This document shows, one piece after another, positions 8,940-19,987 of a DNA stretch of 64,000 nucleotides. The translations under genes were made by a program, and so were the position numbers. Source of the DNA: DASTEQ01 sp040905185 (GTDB lineage Bacteria > Chloroflexota > Limnocylindria > QHBO01); NCBI GenBank assembly GCA_040905185.1, contig JBBDRZ010000001.1:62001-126000 (forward strand), in the 5' to 3' direction. Under the pieces are notes generated by a model, which was given only the letters and a program-made list of their open reading frames with translations, had not been told where the DNA came from and searched no databases. Position 1 is the first letter of the stretch. Each line of letters starts with the position of its first letter.

Positions 8940-10123
8940 GAGCGGGCCTCCTCCGCGTCTCGCGCTGCGCCCGTGTCGATTGCGTCGGCGCGCGCGAGCC
9001 AGCGTTCAGGAGCCCGGATCTCCGCCAGGCTGGGTAGCCATTCGGGCCCGCGCCACACCCGCGCGAAAGCGGCCTGGCCGCCGCGGGCCACGACCGCGGC
9101 CACGAATCGCTCGCCCTCCGCGTATTGCTCCAGCTTGAGGTCCAGCCCGGTCAACCGCAGGACGACCTGCTCCAGCGGTCCGCGGCGCCGATGGCGGCCC
9201 TCGAACCGCTCGTGGAGGTCGTCGAAGCCGGGCAGGATGCGGGCGCCGACCGCATGCATGACGTGGTTCGAGGCACCTTCCAACAGCGACATCAGCGCCT
9301 GCGTGTGGCTGAACGCCTCGCGCTGCTCGGGGGTCATCAGGCGCTCCATCCAGTGCCCGTTGCCGCGGGACGCGTTCGCCAGCCGGCCCCACAGACCGCC
9401 GGCATCGGCCGCCAGCCGATGGATGGTCTCTTCCACCAAGGCCGCGAAGTGGTCCCGCAGCCACGGATGCGCCTCGAACTCATAGGCGTGGGTGACCTCG
9501 TGGATGGCGATGAACGTCCGGAACGCGTTGCGCTCGATCCCCAGGCCGTCGGCGGTGGCCACCACGTTGGCTTCGACAAAGTAGAGCCGGCCACGGGTCG
9601 GCGCCACGCTCCCCAGGAGGCTGACGTCGTACTGGCCCAGAACCTTGGCAGCCAGAAAGGCGAGCAGCCAGCCGAGCTGGTGGTTGCCGAGGCTGCGGTT
9701 CACGATGCGCGCCAGCGACGCGCCGGCCCCACGGGGCGTTGACCGCGTCCCCATCAGCTCGGTCTCCAGCCGACCGATGAGGCGCTGGAAGGTTCCGAGG
9801 TTGAGGTCGATCCACGCCAGGCGGTCGATGACGGCCGGGGGCTCCAGGGTGTGTTCCAGCTGCGCCCCGATCTCGACAGCGACCAGGGGAGCCACCCGCT
9901 CGGCGGCGGCCGCGTAGAACGCCTCGGCGGCGAGGCGCTCGCGCGTGGACAGGCTGCCCGTTCGGGCGCCGACCCGTTGCCGCGCGATGGACCGAATGGC
10001 TCCCCAGTCCAGCAGGTGGCTGCCGGCGCGCCGCTCGAGCCGCCGGCCGGCCACGGCCACGGTGACCGTCAACAGGCTGCCAAGGATGATCCCGGCCGTC
10101 AGGCGCGAGGTGTTCCGTCTCAC
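8936..10123 (-). CDS. Zincin-like metallohydrolase, DUF2342 / F420-biosynthesis-associated family
   Basis: A 395-residue protein with a hydrophobic N-terminal segment (about residues 8-26) that may be a membrane anchor. The zinc-binding helix HEVTHAYEF (about 208-216) fits the HExxH zincin signature. Overall pattern and length match the DUF2342 family, annotated as associated with coenzyme F420 biosynthesis in Actinobacteria and Chloroflexota. The true substrate is unknown and no F420 biosynthesis gene lies nearby. It starts at GTG 10123, shortly downstream of murI, and its stop overlaps the next gene by 4 nt. Confidence 0.75.
   Translation of the reverse strand: MRRNTSRLTAGIILGSLLTVTVAVAGRRLERRAGSHLLDWGAIRSIARQRVGARTGSLSTRERLAAEAFYAAAAERVAPLVAVEIGAQLEHTLEPPAVIDRLAWIDLNLGTFQRLIGRLETELMGTRSTPRGAGASLARIVNRSLGNHQLGWLLAFLAAKVLGQYDVSLLGSVAPTRGRLYFVEANVVATADGLGIERNAFRTFIAIHEVTHAYEFEAHPWLRDHFAALVEETIHRLAADAGGLWGRLANASRGNGHWMERLMTPEQREAFSHTQALMSLLEGASNHVMHAVGARILPGFDDLHERFEGRHRRRGPLEQVVLRLTGLDLKLEQYAEGERFVAAVVARGGQAAFARVWRGPEWLPSLAEIRAPERWLARADAIDTGAARDAEEARS
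8947..8954 (-). promoter_or_regulatory. Strong ribosome binding site that decides the CTG start at 8939
   Basis: On the minus strand GGAGGAGG is followed by 7 nt and CTG. The site lies in the last codons of the zincin gene (encoding AEEARS). Confidence 0.65.
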
Positions 10124-10132
10124 GCCGGCAGT

Positions 10133-10981
10133 CTAGTCGGCGCGGGCCGGCTCCGCGGATGGCAGGTCGATGGCCTCGATGTCCGACAGGTCGCCTCCGA
10201 AGACGCGGGTGGCCACCGAGCGAAACGCGGCCGGGTCCCCGGTCGTGACCACGCGGTGGGGCGCCGGCGGCACGCCGGTCCGCGGCCCGCTGCGCGCCTG
10301 GAGCGCGTCGAGCAGGTCCTCGAGCGCCAGCGCGGTCGTGAACGCCGAGTCGACGACGCTCACCGCGGGGCCCAGCTGCCGTTCGAAGACCGCGCGCAGG
10401 AGCGGATAGTGGGTGCACCCCAGGAGCAGGGTGTCGAGCTGCCGGTCCTGGGCGCGGAGGGCATCCAGGTAGCCGCTGATCGCCGCTTCCACCCGAGCGC
10501 CGATCAGCTCTCCGGCCTCTACCAGCGGCACCAGGTCGGGGCACGCCTGCTGGCTGACCGTGACGCCCGGATCGGCCTCACCAATGGCCGCCAGGTAGGC
10601 GCCTGAGGCCACCGTCCCGGCGGTCGCCACGACCCCCACGTGCCGGCTGCGGGTGGCGGCTGCCGCCGCGACCGCCCCGGGGCGCACCACGCCCAGGGCC
10701 GGAATAACGACCCGCTCGCGGACCTGCGGCAGGGTCTGCGCGGTGGCCGTGTTGCAGGCCAGGACCAGCACCTTGGGCCCCTGGTCCATGAGCCAGGCCG
10801 CGCACTCCAGGGTGTACCGCCGCACCTCGTCCGCTGGCCGCGGCCCATACGGGGTCCGAGCGCTGTCGCCCAGGTAGATTGTGGTCTCAGCCGGGAGGCG
10901 GCGCTGGATCTCGGACAGCACCGTCAGGCCGCCGACGCCCGAGTCGAAGACGGCGATCGGGCGCGGGTCGGGCGAGACCAC
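10133..10981 (-). CDS. murI: Glutamate racemase
   Basis: A 282-residue cytosolic enzyme that interconverts L- and D-glutamate for peptidoglycan. The N-terminal signature FDSGVGGLTV and the motif YLGDSARTPYG are present. The two catalytic cysteines lie in ACNTATA (about residue 75) and GCTHYPLL (about 187). It starts at GTG 10981, 8 nt after the CpaE-like gene, and is followed within 10 nt by the zincin gene, so the group looks like one operon. The length is normal for the family. Confidence 0.93.
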   Translation of the reverse strand: MVSPDPRPIAVFDSGVGGLTVLSEIQRRLPAETTIYLGDSARTPYGPRPADEVRRYTLECAAWLMDQGPKVLVLACNTATAQTLPQVRERVVIPALGVVRPGAVAAAAATRSRHVGVVATAGTVASGAYLAAIGEADPGVTVSQQACPDLVPLVEAGELIGARVEAAISGYLDALRAQDRQLDTLLLGCTHYPLLRAVFERQLGPAVSVVDSAFTTALALEDLLDALQARSGPRTGVPPAPHRVVTTGDPAAFRSVATRVFGGDLSDIEAIDLPSAEPARAD

Positions 10982-10989
10982 GGGCCGGG

Positions 10990-12138
10990 TCAGCGGGTAG
11001 CCACCGACAGGGCCGGGCTCCGGCGTCGGGCCGACAGGGCGGCCGCGATGCTGCGGACGCCCTTCGAGATCTGGGCGTCGGGGCTCGCCAACACGAACGG
11101 CACGCCCTCATTGTTGGCGGCCAGCACGAGGTGGCCGTCCGACACGATCTCGAAGTCGATGTGCTGGCCGAGGACCTCCTCGACCTCCTCGCGAGTAATG
11201 CCGCCCGACGCATCGGCTCGGTTGAGGACCACCGCCATCTTGGACGGGGGATAGCCGATGGCCGCGAAGGCCTCGTTGGCCATGGCCAGGGCCCGCACCG
11301 CGATGGCGTCGAAGGTCAGTATCTGGAGGACCAGGTCGGAGGCGTCCAGGAAGGCGAGCACCTCATCGGTCAGCCCGGCACGTGTGTCGATCACGACGTG
11401 ACCATACAGGCGCCGGAGGAGGGACAACGACTTCTCGATGTCGCGGGTGGTGATCATCTCGGCCATCTCGACCCGCGGCGGCGCGAGCAGGACGTCGATG
11501 CCGGACGGATCGCGCCACATGACCTCCGACACGTCGCTATCGCGGATCTTGTCGGTCGGCAGGTCGAGGATGGAAAGCGCGTTGGCCGGGGCTCGCAGCA
11601 GGCCTCGCAGGTCCGAGAACTGGAGCGAACCGTCGACCAGGCACACCGGCTCTTCACCCGCCAGGGCCACGGCCAGGTTATAGGCGAGCGTCGTCCGACC
11701 CACCCCACCCTTGGGCGAGAAGAGGCTCACCATCTGCGCCCCGGCACCCGACGTGGCGTTGACCCGCTCCTCGGCGATGCGGCGAATGATGGTGGTGAGG
11801 TCGAAACCGGCGAGCGGCATGCGGAGGACGGCGTCGATCCCGCGTGCCGGATCCTCGGTGATGGGCTCCTGCGGGACGGTGAGCACGATGATCCCCACCT
11901 CGGGATGGGCTTGCCGGATGCTGGACGCGGCCTTGGCCCCGCTGACCCGGCCCTGGAGCAGCCAGTCGATGATCACCACATCGGGGCGGAAATCGCCGAC
12001 CGCGGCCAGCGCGCGGTCCCCGTCGCCGATGACCTCGACGACCTGGATCTGGGTTTGGGCGACCAGCAGGGATCGGACGTGCGACGCCACCTGGGGCACG
12101 TCCTCGATCAACAAGAGCCGGATTCGCTCTCCTGCCAC
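10990..12138 (-). CDS. CpaE-like protein: receiver-like domain plus ParA/MinD ATPase
   Basis: A 382-residue protein. Residues 5-125 resemble a response-regulator receiver, with the candidate phospho-Asp in DVVIIDWLL. Residues 140-370 form a P-loop ATPase of the MinD/ParA class with the deviant Walker A FSPKGGVGRTT. This architecture is that of CpaE/TadZ, which places Tad pili or other polar machines. No pilus gene is visible here, so a role in another spatially controlled process is possible. A second protein of the same build lies at 30192-31400. It starts at GTG 12138, 18 nt downstream of the methyltransferase gene. Confidence 0.8.
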   Translation of the reverse strand: MAGERIRLLLIEDVPQVASHVRSLLVAQTQIQVVEVIGDGDRALAAVGDFRPDVVIIDWLLQGRVSGAKAASSIRQAHPEVGIIVLTVPQEPITEDPARGIDAVLRMPLAGFDLTTIIRRIAEERVNATSGAGAQMVSLFSPKGGVGRTTLAYNLAVALAGEEPVCLVDGSLQFSDLRGLLRAPANALSILDLPTDKIRDSDVSEVMWRDPSGIDVLLAPPRVEMAEMITTRDIEKSLSLLRRLYGHVVIDTRAGLTDEVLAFLDASDLVLQILTFDAIAVRALAMANEAFAAIGYPPSKMAVVLNRADASGGITREEVEEVLGQHIDFEIVSDGHLVLAANNEGVPFVLASPDAQISKGVRSIAAALSARRRSPALSVATR

Positions 12139-12156
12139 CTCGTCTGTGTTATCGCC

Positions 12157-13014
12157 TCATCCGAGTTCCATTCCCCGTCGCGCCGACCGGTGCCGGATAC
12201 GCCGGCTGAGGACGATCAGGCGCTCGCTCTCGGCCGAGTAGGCCTCCGGGTCGTGGGACCCGTGGGTCGCGGCGACCGCGAGTCCCGCGGCCTCAACCAG
12301 CCGCACGACGGTGTCAGGAGAGGGGTACCAGAGGCGGAAACTGGCCGGAAGCCGCGCTATCGTACCATCGGGGTCCTGCCGGTCCACTACGGTCGACAGC
12401 GTGATCCTCAGCCCTTCGGGGGCTTCGCGACGCACGAGCTGGCTCCTCCGCGTGAAGCGACGGCCCCCCGATTCGATGACCCAGTCCACGGCCAGCGGCA
12501 TGTCGCCCGCCGGTAACGCCCCCGGCCCCAGGTCGTCCAGCACCAGCAGGCCACGGGGGGTGAGGAGCCGCGCGGCTCGGGCCAGGAGCCGGGCCGCATC
12601 CTCCGGGCCGTCGAGGTGCGGCAGCACGCCGGCGGCGACGATCAACCCGAAGCGCTCCGGGCGCCGGACGGATCGGACGTCGCCGTGGACCAGCTCGATC
12701 CGGCCTTCCCCGTCGGCCTCCGCCAGGCGCGGGTCGGCTGCGATGCGGGCCCGCGCGCGACGAAGCATCGCCGCCGATGCGTCCACGCCGACGATGCGGC
12801 TGGCGCGGCCGTCGAGGAACGTTCCGAACAGCCGACCAGATCCGCACCCGAGGTCCAGCACGGCCCCCCGTACCCGCCGAGTGAGCTCACGGTAGAAAGC
12901 CCGGTCCTCGGTAACGGCATCGTGCTCGAGGTCGTAGATCTCGGCCAGCTGGTCGGCGTCCGTGGTCTGCCCGTCGAACGGATCGCCGGACGCCGGGGCG
13001 GGGCGGGGGGTCAC
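12157..13014 (-). CDS. Class I SAM-dependent methyltransferase
   Basis: A 285-residue protein with Rossmann-type motif I VLDLGCGSGRLFG, an acidic residue closing the second strand (IVGVDAS), and the post-I segments VHGDVRSV and LLVLDDLGPG. The substrate is unknown; it resembles UbiE/MenG-like small-molecule methyltransferases. The reading frame stays open for 96 codons upstream, but that stretch is Arg/Gly-rich antisense-like sequence. The GTG at 13014 overlaps the preceding gene's stop (GTGA), the arrangement used throughout the window, so it is taken as the start. Confidence 0.8.
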   Translation of the reverse strand: MTPRPAPASGDPFDGQTTDADQLAEIYDLEHDAVTEDRAFYRELTRRVRGAVLDLGCGSGRLFGTFLDGRASRIVGVDASAAMLRRARARIAADPRLAEADGEGRIELVHGDVRSVRRPERFGLIVAAGVLPHLDGPEDAARLLARAARLLTPRGLLVLDDLGPGALPAGDMPLAVDWVIESGGRRFTRRSQLVRREAPEGLRITLSTVVDRQDPDGTIARLPASFRLWYPSPDTVVRLVEAAGLAVAATHGSHDPEAYSAESERLIVLSRRIRHRSARRGMELG

Positions 13015-13414
13015 TCGCTGTCGAGCCGCCGAATGGCGAGCCATTCGGCGGCCACGGCGACGCCAGCCACGACCGCTCCCGAGAAGGGATTCAGGGCGTC
13101 CACCAGCCGCAGGCCCGCCACCGCGCCCAGCACCAGGCCGGCGAGCACCCCGCGCCGGGCGGCGCGGCCCCAGGCCCCGAGATATGCGATCCGGCGACGC
13201 GCTGCGAAGTCGATCACGAACGCCCCGGGCGTGATGAGCAGCCCCAGCGCCAAGCCGGCCAGGCCGATCACGAGCACGCGGTTCCAGGCGGCATCGGGGC
13301 ATGGATCACCCGGCGCCGGGCCGGGGCACAGCTGGGTGGCCAGGACGAGCACGCCGATCATCGCCGCCACGGCTCCGGCCGGCAGAACGACGATCAGAAA
13401 ACGGTCCCGGCGCT

Positions 13415-13418
<4 letters not shown>
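13011..13418 (-). CDS. Small polytopic membrane protein of unknown function (135 aa)
   Basis: A 135-residue protein with about four hydrophobic segments (near residues 8-28, 48-68, 88-105 and 110-127) separated by Arg-rich loops, so probably an inner-membrane protein. No known family was recognised. It overlaps the helicase-nuclease upstream and the methyltransferase downstream by 4 nt each (both GTGA), so it is translationally coupled to both. Confidence 0.65.
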
Positions 13419-16480
<3,062 letters not shown>

Positions 16481-16510
16481 GCCGGCAGCCTGCGGCGCCG
16501 GCGCGACAGG

Positions 16511-17038
16511 TTATCGGTCGCGTTGAGCTCCGGCGTCTCGGAGCCCACCAGATGCAATGTGCACGGCCTTCTGCTCCTCGTCCGACAGGACGTGGCTGGC
16601 CTGGCCGGCCTGGATGCGCTTGGCGAAGATCCGGGTCCCGCCCCTCCCGTGCAGGCTGCTGATCACAATCCCGGTCTTCTCGTCGTCCAACAGCGCGATG
16701 GCAAAGCTCTGGTCGGACCCGGTGTCCTCGAACGGGTTGAAGCGCACCAGGCCCACGTGCTGGAGGCTGCCGCGGGAGCGGGATTCCAACAGACGATACC
16801 GCCCGTCCACCTCGGCCAGCCGTCGGTCCACGGCCTCCAGCCGGGCGGCCTGGGCGTCCAGGGTTCCGGCCAACGACGTCCCCGTCGTCTCATGCACGAG
16901 TGCCCGATAGGCGGCCGTCGCCTTCGACAGCCTGCGGCCGAGGATGACGACTGCCCCGACCAGCCCGAGGAGCACCAGGGCCGATGTACCGACGACGATC
17001 CACAGGTTATCGAGCAGCGACTGGTTGAGGTCGGCCAC
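16511..17038 (-). CDS. DUF4446 family protein with N-terminal membrane anchor
   Basis: A 175-residue protein. One transmembrane helix occupies about residues 12-33 and is followed by a short coiled coil (about 55-85). The conserved core contains VRFNPFEDTGSDQSFAIALLD and SSLHGRGGTRIFAK, characteristic of DUF4446, which is found next to chromosome-partition genes in Firmicutes. Function unknown. The GTG at 17038 is supported by a TATGAT -10 box 9 nt upstream. Confidence 0.8.
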   Translation of the reverse strand: MADLNQSLLDNLWIVVGTSALVLLGLVGAVVILGRRLSKATAAYRALVHETTGTSLAGTLDAQAARLEAVDRRLAEVDGRYRLLESRSRGSLQHVGLVRFNPFEDTGSDQSFAIALLDDEKTGIVISSLHGRGGTRIFAKRIQAGQASHVLSDEEQKAVHIASGGLRDAGAQRDR

Positions 17039-17047
17039 GGGCTGGGT

Positions 17048-17053
17048 ATCATA
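17048..17053 (-). promoter_or_regulatory. -10 box of the DUF4446 gene, leaderless type
   Basis: Minus-strand TATGAT, 9 nt before the GTG at 17038. Confidence 0.5.
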
Positions 17054-17107
17054 CCGACCCCGTCGGTAGCATCAGGCCATCGCGGAAACCAGCTCAACGA
17101 GGTGCTC

Positions 17108-17461
17108 ATGCCCCGCCGCAGCGGAAAGGCCGCTTCCCGACGAGCCCGCCAGCAACGCCGGTCCCGCCACCAGGCAGCACCCGGGCCGATCGGCGCGCGC
17201 CCGGCGGCGGCACCCGGCCTGCCCTCCGCTCCAGGCGACGCCGCGCGAGCTGCGCTACCCACGCCTGCCCCAGTGAGCGGGCGCCCGTTCGCAGCGGGCG
17301 TCTCCACGGTCGGTCCGTCCCGACTGGGCGAGGCCGCCCGCGCCGAGTACCACTACGTCGGGCGCGACCTGCGCAACACCGGCCTCCTGGTCCTGCTCAT
17401 GGCCGCCCTGCTGGGGGTGGCGGTGATCGCCGTCAACCTGGCCGGGATCGGTCCGAGCTAG
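17108..17461 (+). CDS. Small basic protein with one C-terminal membrane helix (117 aa)
   Basis: A 117-residue protein. The first 75 residues are Arg/Ala/Pro-rich and probably disordered. A conserved-looking segment (YHYVGRDLRNTG) precedes a hydrophobic helix (about 92-112), so it is probably a tail-anchored membrane protein with its basic end in the cytosol. No family was recognised. AGGTG lies just before the ATG. The stop codon shares CTAG with convergent rarA. Confidence 0.6.
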   Translation: MPRRSGKAASRRARQQRRSRHQAAPGPIGARPAAAPGLPSAPGDAARAALPTPAPVSGRPFAAGVSTVGPSRLGEAARAEYHYVGRDLRNTGLLVLLMAALLGVAVIAVNLAGIGPS

Positions 17462-18789
17462 CCCTTCCGGGCGTCCATCAGCCGGCGGAGCCGCGTCCCG
17501 ATCTGCGATTCCATCCCCTGATCCGACGGCTCGTAGTAGACCCGCCCGACCAGGGCATCGGGCAGATACTGCTGGTCCACGTCGGCGCCGGGGAAATCGT
17601 GCGGGTACCGATACCCCTTGCCGTGGCCCTGCTCGCGGGCCAGCCGCCGATGAGTGCCCGGCCGCAGGTGGAGCGGCACCGGCAGACGACCCTGACCCTC
17701 GACGTCGGCCAGCGCCGCCCAATAGCCGGCCCCGGCCCGGTTCGACTTCGGGGCGGAGGCGATGTACGTCGCGGCCTGGGCCAGGGCGTATTGCGCCTCG
17801 GGGAGGCCGATCATCTCGACCGCCTGCATGGCGGCCACGGCTATCTGCAGCGCCCGCGGGTCCGCGTTGCCCACGTCCTCGCTGGCGGCGATCACGATCC
17901 GGCGCGCGATGTAGGTCGGGTCCTCTCCGGCGGCGATCATGGACGCGCACCAGTACAGGGCCGCGTCGGGGTCGTTGCCGCGCATGCTCTTGATGAAGGC
18001 GCTGATCGCCTCGTAGTGCCCATCGCCGGCGCGGTCGTAGGCCAGCAGCCGCTCCTGGGCGGCGGTCGCGAGCGCGGTCGCGTCGAGCGCGGAGCCGTCC
18101 GGCGCGGAGGCTGCCGCGGCCTCGAGGACGTTCAGGGCCTGGCGCGCATCCCCGCCGGACATGTCCAGCAGCGCGGCCAGACCGTCATCGGTCAAGGTGA
18201 TGCGGCCCGCCAGGCCGGCCGCATCGGCCAGGGCCCGGTTGATGATGACGGTCAGGTCCTCGGCATCCAGCGGATCGAGCCGGTACACCCGCAGACGGCT
18301 CAGGAGCGGGGCATTCAGCTCGTAGTACGGGTTCTCGGTGGTGGCACCCAGGAGCGTGATGGACCCGTCCTCGACGTGCGGCAGGAGGGCATCCTGCTGG
18401 GCTTTGTTGAACCGATGCAGCTCGTCGATGAACAGGACGGTGCGCCCGCCCGCCTCGCGTCGGGCCTGGGCCTCGGCGACCAGGGCCCGGACGTCGGCGA
18501 CACCGCTCGTCACCGCGCTGAGCTGACGCCAGGCACCGCCGGCCTGGTCGGCGACCAGGCGCGCAAGGGTGGTCTTGCCGCTCCCCGGCGGACCCCAGAA
18601 GACCAGGCTCGGCAGATACCCGGGGCGCACGACCTGCAACAGGGCGCCGTCGGGGCCCACCAGGTGTTGCTGGCCGACGAATTGCTCGAGGTGCGCCGGT
18701 CGGAGGCGCGCTGCGAGGGGTGCGCCGGGGTCGGGCTGGTCCTCGAACAGCGGGCGGTCGGGCGTGACCATCGGGGTGCGCCGGGGCAT
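17458..18789 (-). CDS. rarA: Replication-associated recombination protein A (RarA/MgsA) AAA+ ATPase
   Basis: A 443-residue clamp-loader-like AAA+ ATPase acting at stalled replication forks. Signatures are the N-terminal LRPAHLEQFVGQQHLVG, Walker A WGPPGSGKTT, Walker B LFIDELHRFNKAQQD and sensor 1 GATTENPYYELN. The C-terminal part includes the family's tetramerisation region and the KGYRYPHDFPG motif. Length is standard. The start is ATG 18789 with TAGACT 6 nt upstream; an internal ATG at 18771 is less likely. Confidence 0.92.
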   Translation of the reverse strand: MPRRTPMVTPDRPLFEDQPDPGAPLAARLRPAHLEQFVGQQHLVGPDGALLQVVRPGYLPSLVFWGPPGSGKTTLARLVADQAGGAWRQLSAVTSGVADVRALVAEAQARREAGGRTVLFIDELHRFNKAQQDALLPHVEDGSITLLGATTENPYYELNAPLLSRLRVYRLDPLDAEDLTVIINRALADAAGLAGRITLTDDGLAALLDMSGGDARQALNVLEAAAASAPDGSALDATALATAAQERLLAYDRAGDGHYEAISAFIKSMRGNDPDAALYWCASMIAAGEDPTYIARRIVIAASEDVGNADPRALQIAVAAMQAVEMIGLPEAQYALAQAATYIASAPKSNRAGAGYWAALADVEGQGRLPVPLHLRPGTHRRLAREQGHGKGYRYPHDFPGADVDQQYLPDALVGRVYYEPSDQGMESQIGTRLRRLMDARKG

Positions 18790-18795
18790 GGGGCG

Positions 18796-18816
18796 AGTCT
18801 AGTGCGTCGCTATCAT
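18796..18816. promoter_or_regulatory. Divergent leaderless promoters of rarA (-) and the aminotransferase (+)
   Basis: Minus-strand TAGACT (18796-18801) is 6 nt from the rarA ATG, and plus-strand TATCAT (18811-18816) is 6 nt from the aminotransferase ATG. Only 33 bp separate the two start codons. Confidence 0.5.
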
Positions 18817-18822
18817 GCCCGG

Positions 18823-19983
18823 ATGGAGCAGAACCTCCGGGTCCCAGGCCCCACGCCCCTCCCCCGTGCCGTTCGGCATGCGCAGGCGGGGCCCATGATC
18901 AACCACCGCGGACCGGAGTTTGCGGAGCTCCTGCGCGAGACCACGAGCGGGGTGGGACGCCTGATCGGCACCCGGGGCGAGGTGTTCCTGCTCACCGGCT
19001 CGGGGACCGGCGCCCTGGAGGCGGCGGTGGTGAACACCCTGTCTCCCGGGGACCGGGTGCTGGGGGTCTCGATCGGGGCCTTTGGCGACCGGTTCGCGCG
19101 GATCGCCGAGATCTTCGGTGCCGAGGTGGAGCGGCTCGACTTCGAGTGGGGCGCCGCCGCCGATCCGGATCGGCTGGCGGCGCACCTGGCCGGCGCGGAA
19201 CGGTATCGCGCGGTGCTGCTGACGCACAACGAGACATCGACGGGGGTGACGAACCCGCTCCGCGAGCTGGTCGCGACGGTACGCGCCGCGCCCGGAGAGT
19301 CGCTGGTCCTGGTGGACGGCATCAGCGGCCTGGGCGCCCTGCCGTTCGAGATGGACGAGTGGGGCGTGGACCTCGTGGTCGGCGCCTCGCAGAAGGCGTT
19401 CATGGCCTCGCCGGGGATCGCCATCGCCGCCGTCGGCGCCCGCGCTCGAGCGGCGGAGGCCGAGGCGCGCATGCCGCGCTTCTATTGGGACCTCGGGGAG
19501 GCCCGCCGCTGGGCGGAGCAGGGCCAGACGCCGTGGACTCCGGCCGTCAGTGTCCTGTACGGGCTCCGGGTGGGCGTCGCCAACCTCGAGGCCGAGGGCC
19601 GCGAGCAGACGTGGGCGCGCCATGCGGCCGTCGCGGCCGGGGCGGCCGCCGGTCTCGAGGCACTGGGCTTCACCCTCGTCGCCGCGCCCGAGCACCGTTC
19701 GGCGACCGTGACCGCAGCCTGGCTGCCCGACGGCCTGGATTGGGGCGAGTTCGGCGCCGCGCTCCGGAGCCTTGGCCTGGTGCTGGCCGGCGGCCAGGGC
19801 AAATGGACCGGGCAGATCCTGCGCATCGGCCACATGGGCGACGTCGCCTGGGGAGAGATCGACGCCGCCCTGGCCGTGATGGCCGAAGCCCTGCAGGCCG
19901 TGGGCCGGCCGGCCGACCCGGCCGCAGCGCGCGATGCCGGGCGCGCGGCGCACGAGGCCCGGGCCGGCGTGGGAGTCGTCTAG
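18823..19983 (+). CDS. Class V PLP-dependent aminotransferase (serine/alanine-glyoxylate type)
   Basis: A 386-residue fold-type I enzyme. The N-terminal VPGPTPLP and HRGPEF segments are typical of serine-pyruvate/alanine-glyoxylate aminotransferases and of archaeal-type phosphoserine aminotransferases. The PLP lysine is K191 in GASQKAFMASPG, and the PLP-contacting VDGISGLG precedes it. It transfers amino groups between serine or alanine and glyoxylate or another 2-oxoacid. The partner could be the D-2-hydroxyacid dehydrogenase at 7941-8939, but they are not in one operon. The ATG is fixed by the leaderless promoter. Confidence 0.85.
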   Translation: MEQNLRVPGPTPLPRAVRHAQAGPMINHRGPEFAELLRETTSGVGRLIGTRGEVFLLTGSGTGALEAAVVNTLSPGDRVLGVSIGAFGDRFARIAEIFGAEVERLDFEWGAAADPDRLAAHLAGAERYRAVLLTHNETSTGVTNPLRELVATVRAAPGESLVLVDGISGLGALPFEMDEWGVDLVVGASQKAFMASPGIAIAAVGARARAAEAEARMPRFYWDLGEARRWAEQGQTPWTPAVSVLYGLRVGVANLEAEGREQTWARHAAVAAGAAAGLEALGFTLVAAPEHRSATVTAAWLPDGLDWGEFGAALRSLGLVLAGGQGKWTGQILRIGHMGDVAWGEIDAALAVMAEALQAVGRPADPAAARDAGRAAHEARAGVGVV

Positions 19984-19987
19984 CCGG

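Noticed and set aside
7239..9485. A 748-codon open frame on the plus strand
   Set aside because: It is antisense to the YchF-like, dehydrogenase and zincin genes; no domain is visible.
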